Shown here piece by piece: positions 16,468-23,711 of a stretch of 60,477 bases of DNA. Origin of the DNA: Tabrizicola oligotrophica (lineage in GTDB: Bacteria; Pseudomonadota; Alphaproteobacteria; Rhodobacterales; Rhodobacteraceae). The notes beneath the pieces were generated by a model, which saw only the letters and a program-made list of their open reading frames with translations, had not been told where the DNA came from and searched no databases. The stretch is taken from contig NZ_JAAIVJ010000013.1 of NCBI RefSeq assembly GCF_011008935.1, positions 1 to 60,477 on the forward strand, written 5' to 3'. The position numbers were made by a program, and so were the translations under genes. Every line of letters begins with the position of its first letter. Position 1 is the first letter of the stretch.

Positions 16468-17864
16468 TGCATCACGCCCAAATCGCCCAGCGCGCCTTCA
16501 ACACGCCCCTGATGGTCGATCCCGCCAAGGCACTGGCCTTCCTCTCGGGGCTGGGGCCGCGCATCACCGGACGGGAGATTACTTTTGCGGGTATCGAACT
16601 GCCCGCCAGTAGTATCGAACATGCGGCCATTCCTGCACGTGCTTCGCTGTTTGGCAATGACCTTGCCCAGCGCCACCAGCGGAACGGTAGCCAACCCTTT
16701 GCGGTGGTGGATGGCATCGCGGTGATCGAGATCGCCGGAACGCTGGTGCATCGCGGGGCCTGGATCGGACAGTCCTCCGGCCTGACCTCCTATGAAGGCA
16801 TTGCCGCACAGATCGACGCGGCGCTGGCCGATCCGGGCGTGCGTGGGATCGCGCTCGACATCGACAGCTTCGGCGGTGAGGTCGCCGGGGCCTTCGATCT
16901 GGCGGATCGAATCCGCGCCGCCCGGGCGCAGAAGCCGGTGCGCGCCTTTGTCGCCGAACACGCGCTGTCGGCGGGCTATGTTCTTGCCAGCCAGGCCGAC
17001 CGCATCATCTTGCCGCGCACGGGGGCGGTGGGCAGCATCGGCGTGGTGGCGCTGCACACCGACATGAGCGGGGCGCTGGACCAAAAGGGCATCGCCGTCA
17101 CCCTGATCCATGCCGGGGCGCACAAGATCGACGCGAACCCGTATCAGCCTCTTCCGCAAGCCGTGCACGACCAGATGCAACGCGAGTTGGAAGTGGTCCG
17201 CTTCCTCTTCGCGGAAACTGTCGCTGCCGGGCGCGGGGACCGGCTGACGCAAGCCGCGGCACTGGCCACCGAAGCCGCCGTGCTCCGCGGGCCCGACGCC
17301 ATCGCCGCCGGTTTGGCCGATGAAGTTGCTGATCCCGTCACTGCTTTCAATGCCTTCGCCGCCGCCCCGCGCGGCACCAATCCTTCCCCCAGCAGAAAGG
17401 GTCAAAAGATGACCACCGCGCAGCCCGACACATCGAACCCGGCCACCGCCGCACCCGTAGCGACCGCATCGGCTGACCCCGTGTCCCCCGCGCCCGAGAC
17501 GCCCGCAGCACCCGCCAGTCCCGATGCTGCGCCCGCGCCGGTTGCGGCATCGTCGGCGCCCGTTCCGCCAGCGACCCCGACACCAGCGGCGGCCGCCGCC
17601 AATGCCGATGCGATCCGCGCAGAAGCGGCCGAGGTGGCACAGGTGTGCGCGCAAGCCGCCCGACTCGGCGTGACCATCGACGCCGCCGATGCTGTCACGC
17701 GCGGGTTGAAACCCGAGGCCTTGCGTGCCCGCGTGCTGGCCGATCTCGCCGCCCGCAGCGATGCGGCGGGCATCATCGCCACGGCCCCGGCAGCAGCAGC
17801 CGCCGCGAAAGACAGCCCGATCATCGCCGCCGCCAAGAAGGTCGCGACCGACGCAAAGCGCTGA
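16464..17864 (+). CDS. S49-family prohead protease with C-terminal scaffold domain
   Basis: 466 residues. Residues about 75-290 form a SppA/ClpP-like S49 protease: DSFGGEV (oxyanion side), ALSAGYVLAS with the nucleophilic serine, and AGAHKIDANPY with the general-base lysine. From about residue 305 the chain becomes Ala/Pro-rich and then helical, corresponding to a scaffolding region as in lambda C/Nu3. The start overlaps the portal stop and is much better placed than the upstream in-frame start at 16149, which lies inside the portal gene. The protease matures the prohead. Confidence 0.88.
   Translation: MMHHAQIAQRAFNTPLMVDPAKALAFLSGLGPRITGREITFAGIELPASSIEHAAIPARASLFGNDLAQRHQRNGSQPFAVVDGIAVIEIAGTLVHRGAWIGQSSGLTSYEGIAAQIDAALADPGVRGIALDIDSFGGEVAGAFDLADRIRAARAQKPVRAFVAEHALSAGYVLASQADRIILPRTGAVGSIGVVALHTDMSGALDQKGIAVTLIHAGAHKIDANPYQPLPQAVHDQMQRELEVVRFLFAETVAAGRGDRLTQAAALATEAAVLRGPDAIAAGLADEVADPVTAFNAFAAAPRGTNPSPSRKGQKMTTAQPDTSNPATAAPVATASADPVSPAPETPAAPASPDAAPAPVAASSAPVPPATPTPAAAAANADAIRAEAAEVAQVCAQAARLGVTIDAADAVTRGLKPEALRARVLADLAARSDAAGIIATAPAAAAAAKDSPIIAAAKKVATDAKR
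17409..17864 (+). CDS. Nested scaffold protein (Nu3-like), internal start
   Basis: In-frame ATG at 17409 within the protease gene, preceded by AGAAAGGGTC, would give a 151-residue protein (MTTAQPDTSNPATAA...) made of an Ala/Pro-rich linker and a helical end (ANADAIRAEAAEVAQVCAQAARLG). This mirrors the lambda C/Nu3 arrangement, in which the scaffold is made independently from the 3' end of the protease gene. The inference rests on position, ribosome site and composition. Confidence 0.6.
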   Translation: MTTAQPDTSNPATAAPVATASADPVSPAPETPAAPASPDAAPAPVAASSAPVPPATPTPAAAAANADAIRAEAAEVAQVCAQAARLGVTIDAADAVTRGLKPEALRARVLADLAARSDAAGIIATAPAAAAAAKDSPIIAAAKKVATDAKR

Positions 17865-17900
17865 CCACCTTGCCCCCAACCCCACTCTGGAGATTGACCC

Positions 17901-18281
17901 ATGCCTGTCCTGACCCAACCGCCCAGCACGGGCGATGTCCTCAAATACGAGGTCAACCCGAACTACACCCGCGAAACCGTGACCCTGCTGGCGGGCTTGC
18001 CCTATCCGGTCGGCGCGGTCCTCGGGAAGATCACCGCCAGCGGTAAATACAAGCTGGCGACCAGCGGTGGCACCGATGGGGCGCAGGTCGCCACGGCCGT
18101 TCTGCTTTACGCCGTTGATGCCACGCTGGCCGATGCCGTGGGCATCGTCGTCGCGCGCGGCCCCTCGATCATCTCGCGCGCAGCCCTCGCCTATGACGCG
18201 ACCGTGGATGACGGTGCCAAGATTACCACCAAGCTCGGCCAACTCGCTGCAGTCGGCATTATCGCCCGCGACGGCGTCTGA
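17901..18281 (+). CDS. Head decoration protein, lambda gpD-like
   Basis: 126 residues of beta-rich sequence (GDVLKYEVNPNYTRETVTLLAG, then PVGAVLGKITASGKYKLA and a C-terminal LGQLAAVGIIARDGV). This is the pattern of lambda gpD / phage HK decoration proteins that trimerise on the expanded capsid. Position between protease and major capsid genes is the canonical one. Confidence 0.85.
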   Translation: MPVLTQPPSTGDVLKYEVNPNYTRETVTLLAGLPYPVGAVLGKITASGKYKLATSGGTDGAQVATAVLLYAVDATLADAVGIVVARGPSIISRAALAYDATVDDGAKITTKLGQLAAVGIIARDGV

Positions 18282-18354
18282 GCCTTGCCGCCGCGCAGCC
18301 TGCGCGGTCGCAGCTTCTCCCTCATTCTTCTCCCACTGATCTCCGGAGCCCCCC

Positions 18355-19377
18355 ATGACCTTGATCCGTAATCCCTTCGACGCTGGTGGCTACTCGCTGG
18401 CCGAAATGACGCAGGCCATCAACATCCTGCCCAATCTCTATACCCGCCTCGGCCAGATCGGCCTCTTCCGCTTTGAAGGCGTCACCCAACGCAGCATCGT
18501 GATCGAACAGTTCCAGGGCGTCCTCAGCCTGCTGCCCTCGGTGCCGCTGGGCGCCCCGGCAACCGTCGGCACCCGGGAAGGCCGCTCGATGCGGTCCTTC
18601 GCGCTGCCCTGGATTCCGCATGACGATGTCATCCTGCCCGGTGACATCCAGGGCCAACCCGCGCTGGGCGTCTCCGATGCCGCCGATCCGCTCGTGGAGG
18701 TGATGAACCGCAAGCTGCAGCTGATGCGCCGCAAGCATGCCCAGACCCGGGAATACATGGAGATGAACGCGCTGCGCGGCATCGTGAAGGACGGGGCTGG
18801 CACAACGCTCTACAACTACTTCAGTGAATTCGGCCTGACCCAGATCTCTGTCGACTTCGTGCTCGGCACGGCAGGCACCAATGTCCAGGGCAAGGTCCGC
18901 GAGGTGCTGCGCGCCATCGAGGACAACCTTCTGGGCGAGAGCATGGTCCGGGCGCATGCCCTCGTCAGCCCCGAATTCTTCGACAAGCTGATCAGCCACC
19001 CGAAAACCGAGGATGCCTACAAGTTCTATTCCGCCACCGGCGGCCAGCCGCTGCGCGAAGATGTCCGCCGCGCCTTTCCCTTCGCGGGCATCCTCTTCGA
19101 GGAATATACCGGCAGCGCCACGCTCTCGACCGGCACGGCCGAACGCTTCCTGCCTGCGGGCGAAGGGGTCGCCTTTCCGATCGGCACCTTCGACACTTTT
19201 ACCACCTATGGTGGCCCTGCAAACCTGCTGGAGGCTGCAAACACCATGGGTCTGCCGCTCTATGCCCGCCAGCATCTCGACGAAAAGGGCCGATGGATTG
19301 ATCTCATGACCGAGGCCTCGATCCTGCCGGTCAACAAGCGGCCGCGTCTTGCAATCCGCCTGCACAGTTCGAACTGA
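18355..19377 (+). CDS. Major capsid protein, lambda gpE family
   Basis: 340 residues, the usual length of gpE-type capsid proteins. Characteristic stretches are NPFDAGGYSLAEMTQAINILPNLY at the N-terminus, RSMRSFALPWIPHDDVILPGDIQG (about 80-100) and the C-terminal PLYARQHLDEKGRWIDLMTEASILP. It forms the icosahedral shell. A good spacer of 73 bases with CTCCGGAG precedes the ATG. Confidence 0.92.
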   Translation: MTLIRNPFDAGGYSLAEMTQAINILPNLYTRLGQIGLFRFEGVTQRSIVIEQFQGVLSLLPSVPLGAPATVGTREGRSMRSFALPWIPHDDVILPGDIQGQPALGVSDAADPLVEVMNRKLQLMRRKHAQTREYMEMNALRGIVKDGAGTTLYNYFSEFGLTQISVDFVLGTAGTNVQGKVREVLRAIEDNLLGESMVRAHALVSPEFFDKLISHPKTEDAYKFYSATGGQPLREDVRRAFPFAGILFEEYTGSATLSTGTAERFLPAGEGVAFPIGTFDTFTTYGGPANLLEAANTMGLPLYARQHLDEKGRWIDLMTEASILPVNKRPRLAIRLHSSN

Positions 19378-19388
19378 CGGCCCTGGCC

Positions 19389-19700
19389 ATGTCAGTGTTC
19401 GAGGCAGCGCTGGACCGCATCTTCGGCAACCCGTCGATGGCGGCGGCGGTGTGGATCTCAGCCGCCACCTCCGAGGAACGCCCGATCCGGGTGATCCGCC
19501 GCGCCCCGGACCGGATCACCGAATTCGGGGCGGGCCGCTTTGTCAGCGACACCATGATGGTCGATGTGCGCGTATCCGATGTGCCCGATCCCCGAACGGG
19601 CGATCTGATCGTCATCGGCACGGATAGCTTCACCATTCAGGGCGAACCCACCCGCGACCGGGAACGCCTGATCTGGTCGCTGGACCTGCGTCCATCATGA
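19389..19700 (+). CDS. Head-tail joining protein, gpFII-like
   Basis: 103 residues, beta-rich (IRVIRRAPDRITEFGAGRFVSDTMMVDVRVSDVPDPRTGDLIVI...). Size and position directly after the capsid gene fit the gpFII-type connector. Its stop overlaps the next start by four bases (ATGA). Confidence 0.7.
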   Translation: MSVFEAALDRIFGNPSMAAAVWISAATSEERPIRVIRRAPDRITEFGAGRFVSDTMMVDVRVSDVPDPRTGDLIVIGTDSFTIQGEPTRDRERLIWSLDLRPS

Positions 19701-20326
19701 AGCTGAAGATCGCCTTCGACCCTGACCTCGTCGCGCTGATGCAGGCCGAAATCGCCGCCGGGGAAAAGGCCGTCTCCGCCGCAATGCGCGAAGCGGGCAC
19801 CTCCCTGAAATCCGCATGGCGCAGTCAGATCACCGGCGCCGGGCTGGGAACCCGGCTCGGCAATTCGATCCGCCTCGCGACCTATCCGAAGTCAAGCGAC
19901 AGCCTGAACGCAGCGGCACTGGTCTGGTCCAACGCGCCGGTCATCATCGGCGCCCATGACACGGGGCCGCTGATCCGGTCCAAGGATGGCTTCTGGTTGG
20001 CGATCCCCACCCCTGCCGCAGGGAAATCGACCCGCGGCGGGCGCATCACCCCCGGCGAATGGGAACGCCGCACCGGTCTGCGCCTGCGCTTCATCTATCG
20101 CCGCAGAGGGCCGAGCCTCCTAGTGGCCGAGGGGCGGTTGAATTCGAAAGGTCGCGCGGTGGCGTCGAAGTCAAAGACCTGCCGTGGCGTGGCGTCCGTG
20201 CCGATCTTCCTGCTGGTGCCGCAGGTGCGCTTGCGCAAGCGGCTGGATCTGGCGCGGGATGCCGAGCGGGCGGCGGAGGGCGTGCCGGGGCGGATCGTGG
20301 CGAAATGGGTGGAGGGGAAGGTGTGA
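19697..20326 (+). CDS. DUF6441 family phage neck/tail protein
   Basis: 209 residues. The pattern MKLKIAFDPDLVALMQAEIAAGEKAVSAAMREAGTSLKSAWRSQITGAGLG is that of DUF6441 proteins, found between head-tail connectors and tail tube genes in alphaproteobacterial phages; it is probably a neck or minor-tail component (lambda Z position). The C-terminal third is Arg/Lys-rich. Confidence 0.75.
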   Translation: MKLKIAFDPDLVALMQAEIAAGEKAVSAAMREAGTSLKSAWRSQITGAGLGTRLGNSIRLATYPKSSDSLNAAALVWSNAPVIIGAHDTGPLIRSKDGFWLAIPTPAAGKSTRGGRITPGEWERRTGLRLRFIYRRRGPSLLVAEGRLNSKGRAVASKSKTCRGVASVPIFLLVPQVRLRKRLDLARDAERAAEGVPGRIVAKWVEGKV

Positions 20327-20338
20327 ACACCCATCCCG

Positions 20339-20629
20339 TCAATAGCCAGCCTCGCGCTGATGCCGAACTGCCAGAACCACTGCAGTTTCGCCGTCCAACC
20401 GGTAAAGCGACACATAGCCACTGTCGCCGAAGATGATGAACCACTCGCGGAATTCCGGTTCCATGTCCTCGACTGGCCGCCCAGCGCCCGGTTGATCACG
20501 CAGGATGTTCATGCCTTCACGGATGGATTTGGCCGCGCGCCGGGCGGCCTCAGGGTTCTTGTCGGCCAGGAAGCGGTAAAGCCGTTCGACATCCCGCAGC
20601 GCGGCGGGCGACCAGATCAGTTGTGGCAT
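20339..20629 (-). CDS. ParE/RelE-family toxin
   Basis: 96 residues (PQLIWSPAALRDVERLYRFLADKNPEAARRAAKSIREGMNIL...PGAGRPVEDMEPEFREWFIIFGDSGYVSLYRLDGETAVVLAVRHQREAGY). This is the full ParE toxin fold, with the basic RHQREAGY end. ParE toxins poison DNA gyrase. It is antisense to the phage structural operon and overlaps its antitoxin gene by 13 bases. Nothing suggests it is inactive. Confidence 0.85.
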   Translation of the reverse strand: MPQLIWSPAALRDVERLYRFLADKNPEAARRAAKSIREGMNILRDQPGAGRPVEDMEPEFREWFIIFGDSGYVSLYRLDGETAVVLAVRHQREAGY

Positions 20630-20901
20630 TCAGGAGCAGCCGCCTCTTCGCCTGCTTCCAGCTTGGCAAGCCAGGCATCGGCTTCGTCATGCGTGACGTG
20701 TTTGCCTGTCGCCTGAAACTCTTCCCAAGCTTGAAGCCCGGCCTGGCGAAACGCCTCACGCTTCTCTTCGCGCTCGACGAATTGCGCAACGGCCTCGCGC
20801 AGCATCCAGTGGGTGGATCGGTCCTTGGCATCCGCCAACCGCTTGAGGCGGTCGCGGGTATCCTGATCCAGCTTCACGGCAATGGGGCGGGCAGCGTTCA
20901 T
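20617..20901 (-). CDS. Ribbon-helix-helix antitoxin for the ParE toxin
   Basis: 94 residues. The N-terminal ARPIAVKLDQDTRDRLKRLADAKDRSTHWMLREAVAQFVEREE is a CopG/ParD-type ribbon-helix-helix with the DNA-contacting strand PIAVKL. The C-terminal acidic helix wraps the toxin. It is the first gene of a two-gene operon read against the phage genes, with its own 89-bp upstream gap (20902-20990). Confidence 0.85.
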   Translation of the reverse strand: MNAARPIAVKLDQDTRDRLKRLADAKDRSTHWMLREAVAQFVEREEKREAFRQAGLQAWEEFQATGKHVTHDEADAWLAKLEAGEEAAAPECHN

Positions 20902-20990
20902 ACGGGCGACTCCGGGCGAGTATTCACGGGTATTACCTTTAGCATATCGACCGCCGCCGCAGAAGTCACAATTGAACCAAAGGCCGTGAA

Positions 20991-21413
20991 ATGCCCACCA
21001 CCCGCGAAACCGTCCTCACCGCGCTGCACGCGCGGCTCCTGCCACTTGCCGCCCTCACCTTGCGTGACGAGGTTCTGCCCGAGCGGATCCCGGCGGCGGG
21101 GCTGATCATCCTGCGCGACGGCCAGCCGGGCGAGCCGGAGGTCACCCTGTCGCCCCTGCTCTATCACTTTCAGCACCGCGCCGAACTGGAAGTCGTGGTC
21201 CAGGCGGGCACCGGCCGCGCCAGCGCCTTTGACGAGTTGATCGCGGCCATCGGCGCCGCACTGGAGGCCGACCGGACGCTGGGCGGCCTTTGCGACTGGG
21301 TCGAACCCGAGGCCCCGGCCTCGGTCGATCTGCCCATCGAGGGTGCCGCGGCGCTGAAGGCGGCGATCATCACCGTCGTGCTGCACTACACCACCACCGG
21401 CCCGCTGGCCTGA
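20991..21413 (+). CDS. Phage tail terminator/completion-like protein
   Basis: 140 residues (RETVLTALHARLLPLAALTLRDEVLPERIPAAGLIILRDG...YHFQHRAELEVVVQAGTGRASAFDELIAAIGAALE...). The alternating beta strands and helix agree with gpU/minor tail completion proteins, and homologues in databases are sometimes mislabelled acyl-CoA transferase. Position just before the tail tube gene supports a tail-completion role. No catalytic motif is seen. Confidence 0.65.
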   Translation: MPTTRETVLTALHARLLPLAALTLRDEVLPERIPAAGLIILRDGQPGEPEVTLSPLLYHFQHRAELEVVVQAGTGRASAFDELIAAIGAALEADRTLGGLCDWVEPEAPASVDLPIEGAAALKAAIITVVLHYTTTGPLA

Positions 21414-21438
21414 TCACCCACACATAAAGGAGACCCCC

Positions 21439-22377
21439 ATGGCACGTGCGCAAGGCGCGCGGGCGCAGATGGCGCTTGCGTATGAGACGGTTTACGGCAC
21501 CCCGCCGGTCAGTGGGTTCCGCTTGATGCCCTTTGCCCGGACCACGCTCGGGTCTGAGCAGCCGCTGCTGGAGTCCGAACTTCTGGGCTATGGCCGCGAT
21601 CCGCTGGCCCCGATCAAGGACGCGGTCACCGCCGACGGCGAGGTGGTGATCCCCATCGATGTGGAAGCGTTCGGCTATTGGCTGAAGGCGGCCTTCGGCC
21701 AGCCCACGACTGCTGGCACCACGCCGAAGACCCACACCTTCCAGTCGGGCAACTGGACGCTGCCCAGCATGTCCATCGAGACGGCCATGCCGGAAGTGCC
21801 CCGCTTTGCGATGTATTCCGGCTGCGTTCTGGATCAGCTGTCCTGGCAGATGCAACGCTCCGGCCTGCTGACCGCAACGGCGCGTCTTGTAGCGCAAGGC
21901 GAAGCCATCGCCGCCGCGACGGCCGCTGGCACGCCCACCGCGCTGGGCCTGCAGCGTTTCGGCCATTTCAACGGCACAGTAAAGCGCAATGGCACTGCGC
22001 TGGGCAACGTCGTCTCGGCCGAAATCACCTATTCCAACAATCTCGACCGCATTGAGACCATCCGGGGCGATGGCCGCATTGATGGGGCCGACCCGACCAT
22101 GGCAGCACTCACCGGGCGGATCGAGGTGCGGTTTTCCGACAGCACGCTGGTGACGCAAGCCATCGATGGCACGCCTTGCGAGCTGGAGTTCAATTACAGC
22201 CTCGGGGCCAATGCCAGTTTCACCTTCACCGCGCATGCCGTCTATCTGCCGATCCCCCGGATCGAAATCGCCGGACCGCAGGGCGTCCAGGCGACGTTCG
22301 ACTGGCAGGCGGCCAAGGCCACCAGCCCCGCCCGTATGTGCACGGCCGTTCTCGTCAACACCATTGCAGGATACTGA
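21439..22377 (+). CDS. Phage tail tube protein
   Basis: 312 residues. The opening MARAQGARAQMALAYETVYGTPPVSGFRLMPF and the central beta-rich region with KRNGTALGNVVSAEITYSNNLDRIETIRGDGRIDG are typical of the long tail tube proteins of alphaproteobacterial siphophages, including an Ig-like C-terminal part. It forms the hexameric rings of the tail tube. AAAGGAGACC is the ribosome site. Confidence 0.85.
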   Translation: MARAQGARAQMALAYETVYGTPPVSGFRLMPFARTTLGSEQPLLESELLGYGRDPLAPIKDAVTADGEVVIPIDVEAFGYWLKAAFGQPTTAGTTPKTHTFQSGNWTLPSMSIETAMPEVPRFAMYSGCVLDQLSWQMQRSGLLTATARLVAQGEAIAAATAAGTPTALGLQRFGHFNGTVKRNGTALGNVVSAEITYSNNLDRIETIRGDGRIDGADPTMAALTGRIEVRFSDSTLVTQAIDGTPCELEFNYSLGANASFTFTAHAVYLPIPRIEIAGPQGVQATFDWQAAKATSPARMCTAVLVNTIAGY

Positions 22378-22379
22378 TC

Positions 22380-22817
22380 ATGATCCGACTGAACCTGACA
22401 GCCACACCCGGATGGCTGAACCTCGCCCCCGGCCTGCGCCTTCTGGTCGGCCCCCTGACCACTGCCTTGATGGTGTCCGCGCGCGCTGATCCGACCATTG
22501 AGGCGCTGCCCGAGGGTGCCAGCCAGGAAGCGTTGGCGCTCGCCATGGCCAAGGCCGTGGCCCGGCGCGCCGTGCTGGATTGGGAAGGTGTCGGAGATGA
22601 AACGGGCCAAGCCTTGCCCGTCACCCCAGAGGGCGTCGACGCCCTTCTCGAAATCTGGCCCGTCTTCGAGGCCTTCCAGACCATGTACGTCGCCAAGGGC
22701 TTGATCCTGGACGCGGAAAAAAACGTCTCCGCGCCCTCGCCGACTGGTCCTTCGGTGGGGGCGACCGGTATTGCGCCGCCTGCCAAGCTTCCTGCCCCGA
22801 CTGCCCCGCAAGACTGA
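22380..22817 (+). CDS. Tail assembly chaperone, unshifted form (gpG-like)
   Basis: 145 residues (MIRLNLTATPGWLNLAPGLRLLVGPLTTALM...). It follows the tail tube gene by two bases and precedes the tape measure gene, the fixed place of lambda gpG. The true start is at 22380; the in-frame extension to 22176 lies inside the tube gene. Near its end the frame crosses the heptamer A AAA AAC at 22718-22724, after which the zero frame encodes only a short Pro/Ala-rich tail. A longer product arises by -1 frameshift. Confidence 0.8.
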   Translation: MIRLNLTATPGWLNLAPGLRLLVGPLTTALMVSARADPTIEALPEGASQEALALAMAKAVARRAVLDWEGVGDETGQALPVTPEGVDALLEIWPVFEAFQTMYVAKGLILDAEKNVSAPSPTGPSVGATGIAPPAKLPAPTAPQD

Positions 22818-23059
22818 ACCGACCCCAAACGCCGGAAGGCTGGCAGGTCTGGGATCTGGTCGGTCGTCTTGGTGGTCAGCTGCGCGTGATCCCCGGCGCC
22901 GTGCTGGGCTGGGACATGGGCGCTGCCCTCGCCATGGCGCAAGCGCTGGGCATCAACCCCCTGATCACCGCCGAACTGCTGCCCGAGATCGAGGCGGTGA
23001 TGGTACGAAAACTGAACGAACAGATGGCGCAACCGACTGGTGCTGACGTCAACTCTTGA
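22380..23059 (+). CDS. Tail assembly chaperone, -1 frameshifted form (gpGT-like)
   Basis: Joining the zero frame to 22723 with the -1 frame from 22724 (CGT) gives about 225 residues. The -1 part contains DWSFGGGDRYCAACQASCPD, a cysteine-rich motif, and GWQVWDLVGRLGGQLRVIPGAVLGWDMGAALAMAQALGI, a conserved phage sequence (DUF7697-like as I recall). That frame has no ATG, GTG or TTG before the conserved part, so it can hardly be made except by frameshifting. Gp(GT)-type proteins guide tail tube assembly around the tape measure. The stop overlaps the antisense VapC gene by 11 bases. Confidence 0.75.
22718..22724 (+). promoter_or_regulatory. Programmed -1 ribosomal frameshift site A AAA AAC
   Basis: A canonical X XXY YYZ slippery heptamer in the correct phase (zero-frame codons GAA AAA AAC). 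A possible stem ACTGGTC/GACCGGT lies downstream at 22743-22769, starting 18 bases after the heptamer, farther than usual. Confidence 0.75.
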
Positions 23060-23429
23060 TCTTCTCGATCAGGATAACGCCCGGCAGACCCTCGAAATGC
23101 GTGTCACAGGTCAGCAGCGTCGCACTCTTTGTCCGGGCGGTGGCGAACATGATGGCATCCGCTGTTGCCAGCTTATGGTCCCGGCACGCCTCGGCGGCGG
23201 CAAGGGCAATCTCCGTGTCCAGCGGCATGACCTGACAGACCTGCGTGAAGGCGATCACCTGATCCGCCTTGTCCTCGCCCACCTCGCGTGTGAGCCATTT
23301 CGCCAGTTCAAGCTGCACCATGGTTGGAACCAGCCAGTTGGCCTGTTCAGGCAGATGTTCGGCCACTTTCTCTCCGGTGGGCGATCCGATCAGCCATTCG
23401 ATCCATGCCGATGTGTCGACGAGGACCAT
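23049..23429 (-). CDS. vapC: VapC-type PIN-domain toxin
   Basis: 126 residues from the ATG at 23429. PIN-domain acidic residues are visible: VDTSAWIEW (first Asp), LELAKW (Glu), TADAIMFATAR (Asp) and LLTCDTHFEGLPGV (last Asp). VapC toxins are Mg-dependent RNases, commonly cutting initiator tRNA. The start overlaps the antitoxin stop by one base (TGATG on the coding strand), giving tight coupling. Its 3' end overlaps the frameshifted chaperone end by 11 bases on the opposite strand. Confidence 0.88.
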   Translation of the reverse strand: MVLVDTSAWIEWLIGSPTGEKVAEHLPEQANWLVPTMVQLELAKWLTREVGEDKADQVIAFTQVCQVMPLDTEIALAAAEACRDHKLATADAIMFATARTKSATLLTCDTHFEGLPGVILIEKIKS

Positions 23430-23647
23430 CAAAACCGATCCGCTCGGTCACGATAATCCGTGGTGGATGCGTCGCGCGCGAGGCCCTTCAACGCCTCTCG
23501 CTTCGGGACAGGGACCAGCAAAACCCCTGTGCCCTTCGGGATGAAGGCAAAGGTCAACCCGGCCTCCCAGGCTTGCGCGCTCCGGATCGCCTTGGGGATC
23601 GAGATCTGGAACTTCGATGACAGGGTAGCGGTCTCGGACATGATCAT
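23429..23647 (-). CDS. vapB: VapB-type AbrB-fold antitoxin
   Basis: 72 residues. SETATLSSKFQISIPKAIRSAQAWEAGLTFAFIPKGTGVLLVPVP is the swapped-hairpin SpoVT/AbrB DNA-binding domain; the last 25 residues (KGLARDASTTDYRDRADRF) are the toxin-binding tail. Start is 23647 or the in-frame ATG at 23641. The start region lies in a short inverted repeat whose loop holds the ribosome site. Confidence 0.85.
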   Translation of the reverse strand: MIMSETATLSSKFQISIPKAIRSAQAWEAGLTFAFIPKGTGVLLVPVPKREALKGLARDASTTDYRDRADRF

Positions 23648-23661
23648 ACGCCTCCATGATC
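23642..23661 (-). promoter_or_regulatory. Inverted repeat around the vapB ribosome site
   Basis: GATCAT and ATGATC flank GGAGGCGT, so the Shine-Dalgarno sequence is in the loop and the start codon in one arm. It could be an operator for the VapBC complex, an RNA hairpin limiting initiation, or both. Confidence 0.45.
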
Positions 23662-23711
23662 GATACGAATAACGTAAGACGCCGTAACGGCAAAATCAAG
23701 GAAACTCAGGA

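Noticed and set aside
16245-18356. Long leftward open frame of about 700 codons opposite the capsid genes
   Set aside because: Shadow frame caused by high GC; composition is Gly/Arg-rich, there are no family motifs, and the plus strand has coherent phage genes.
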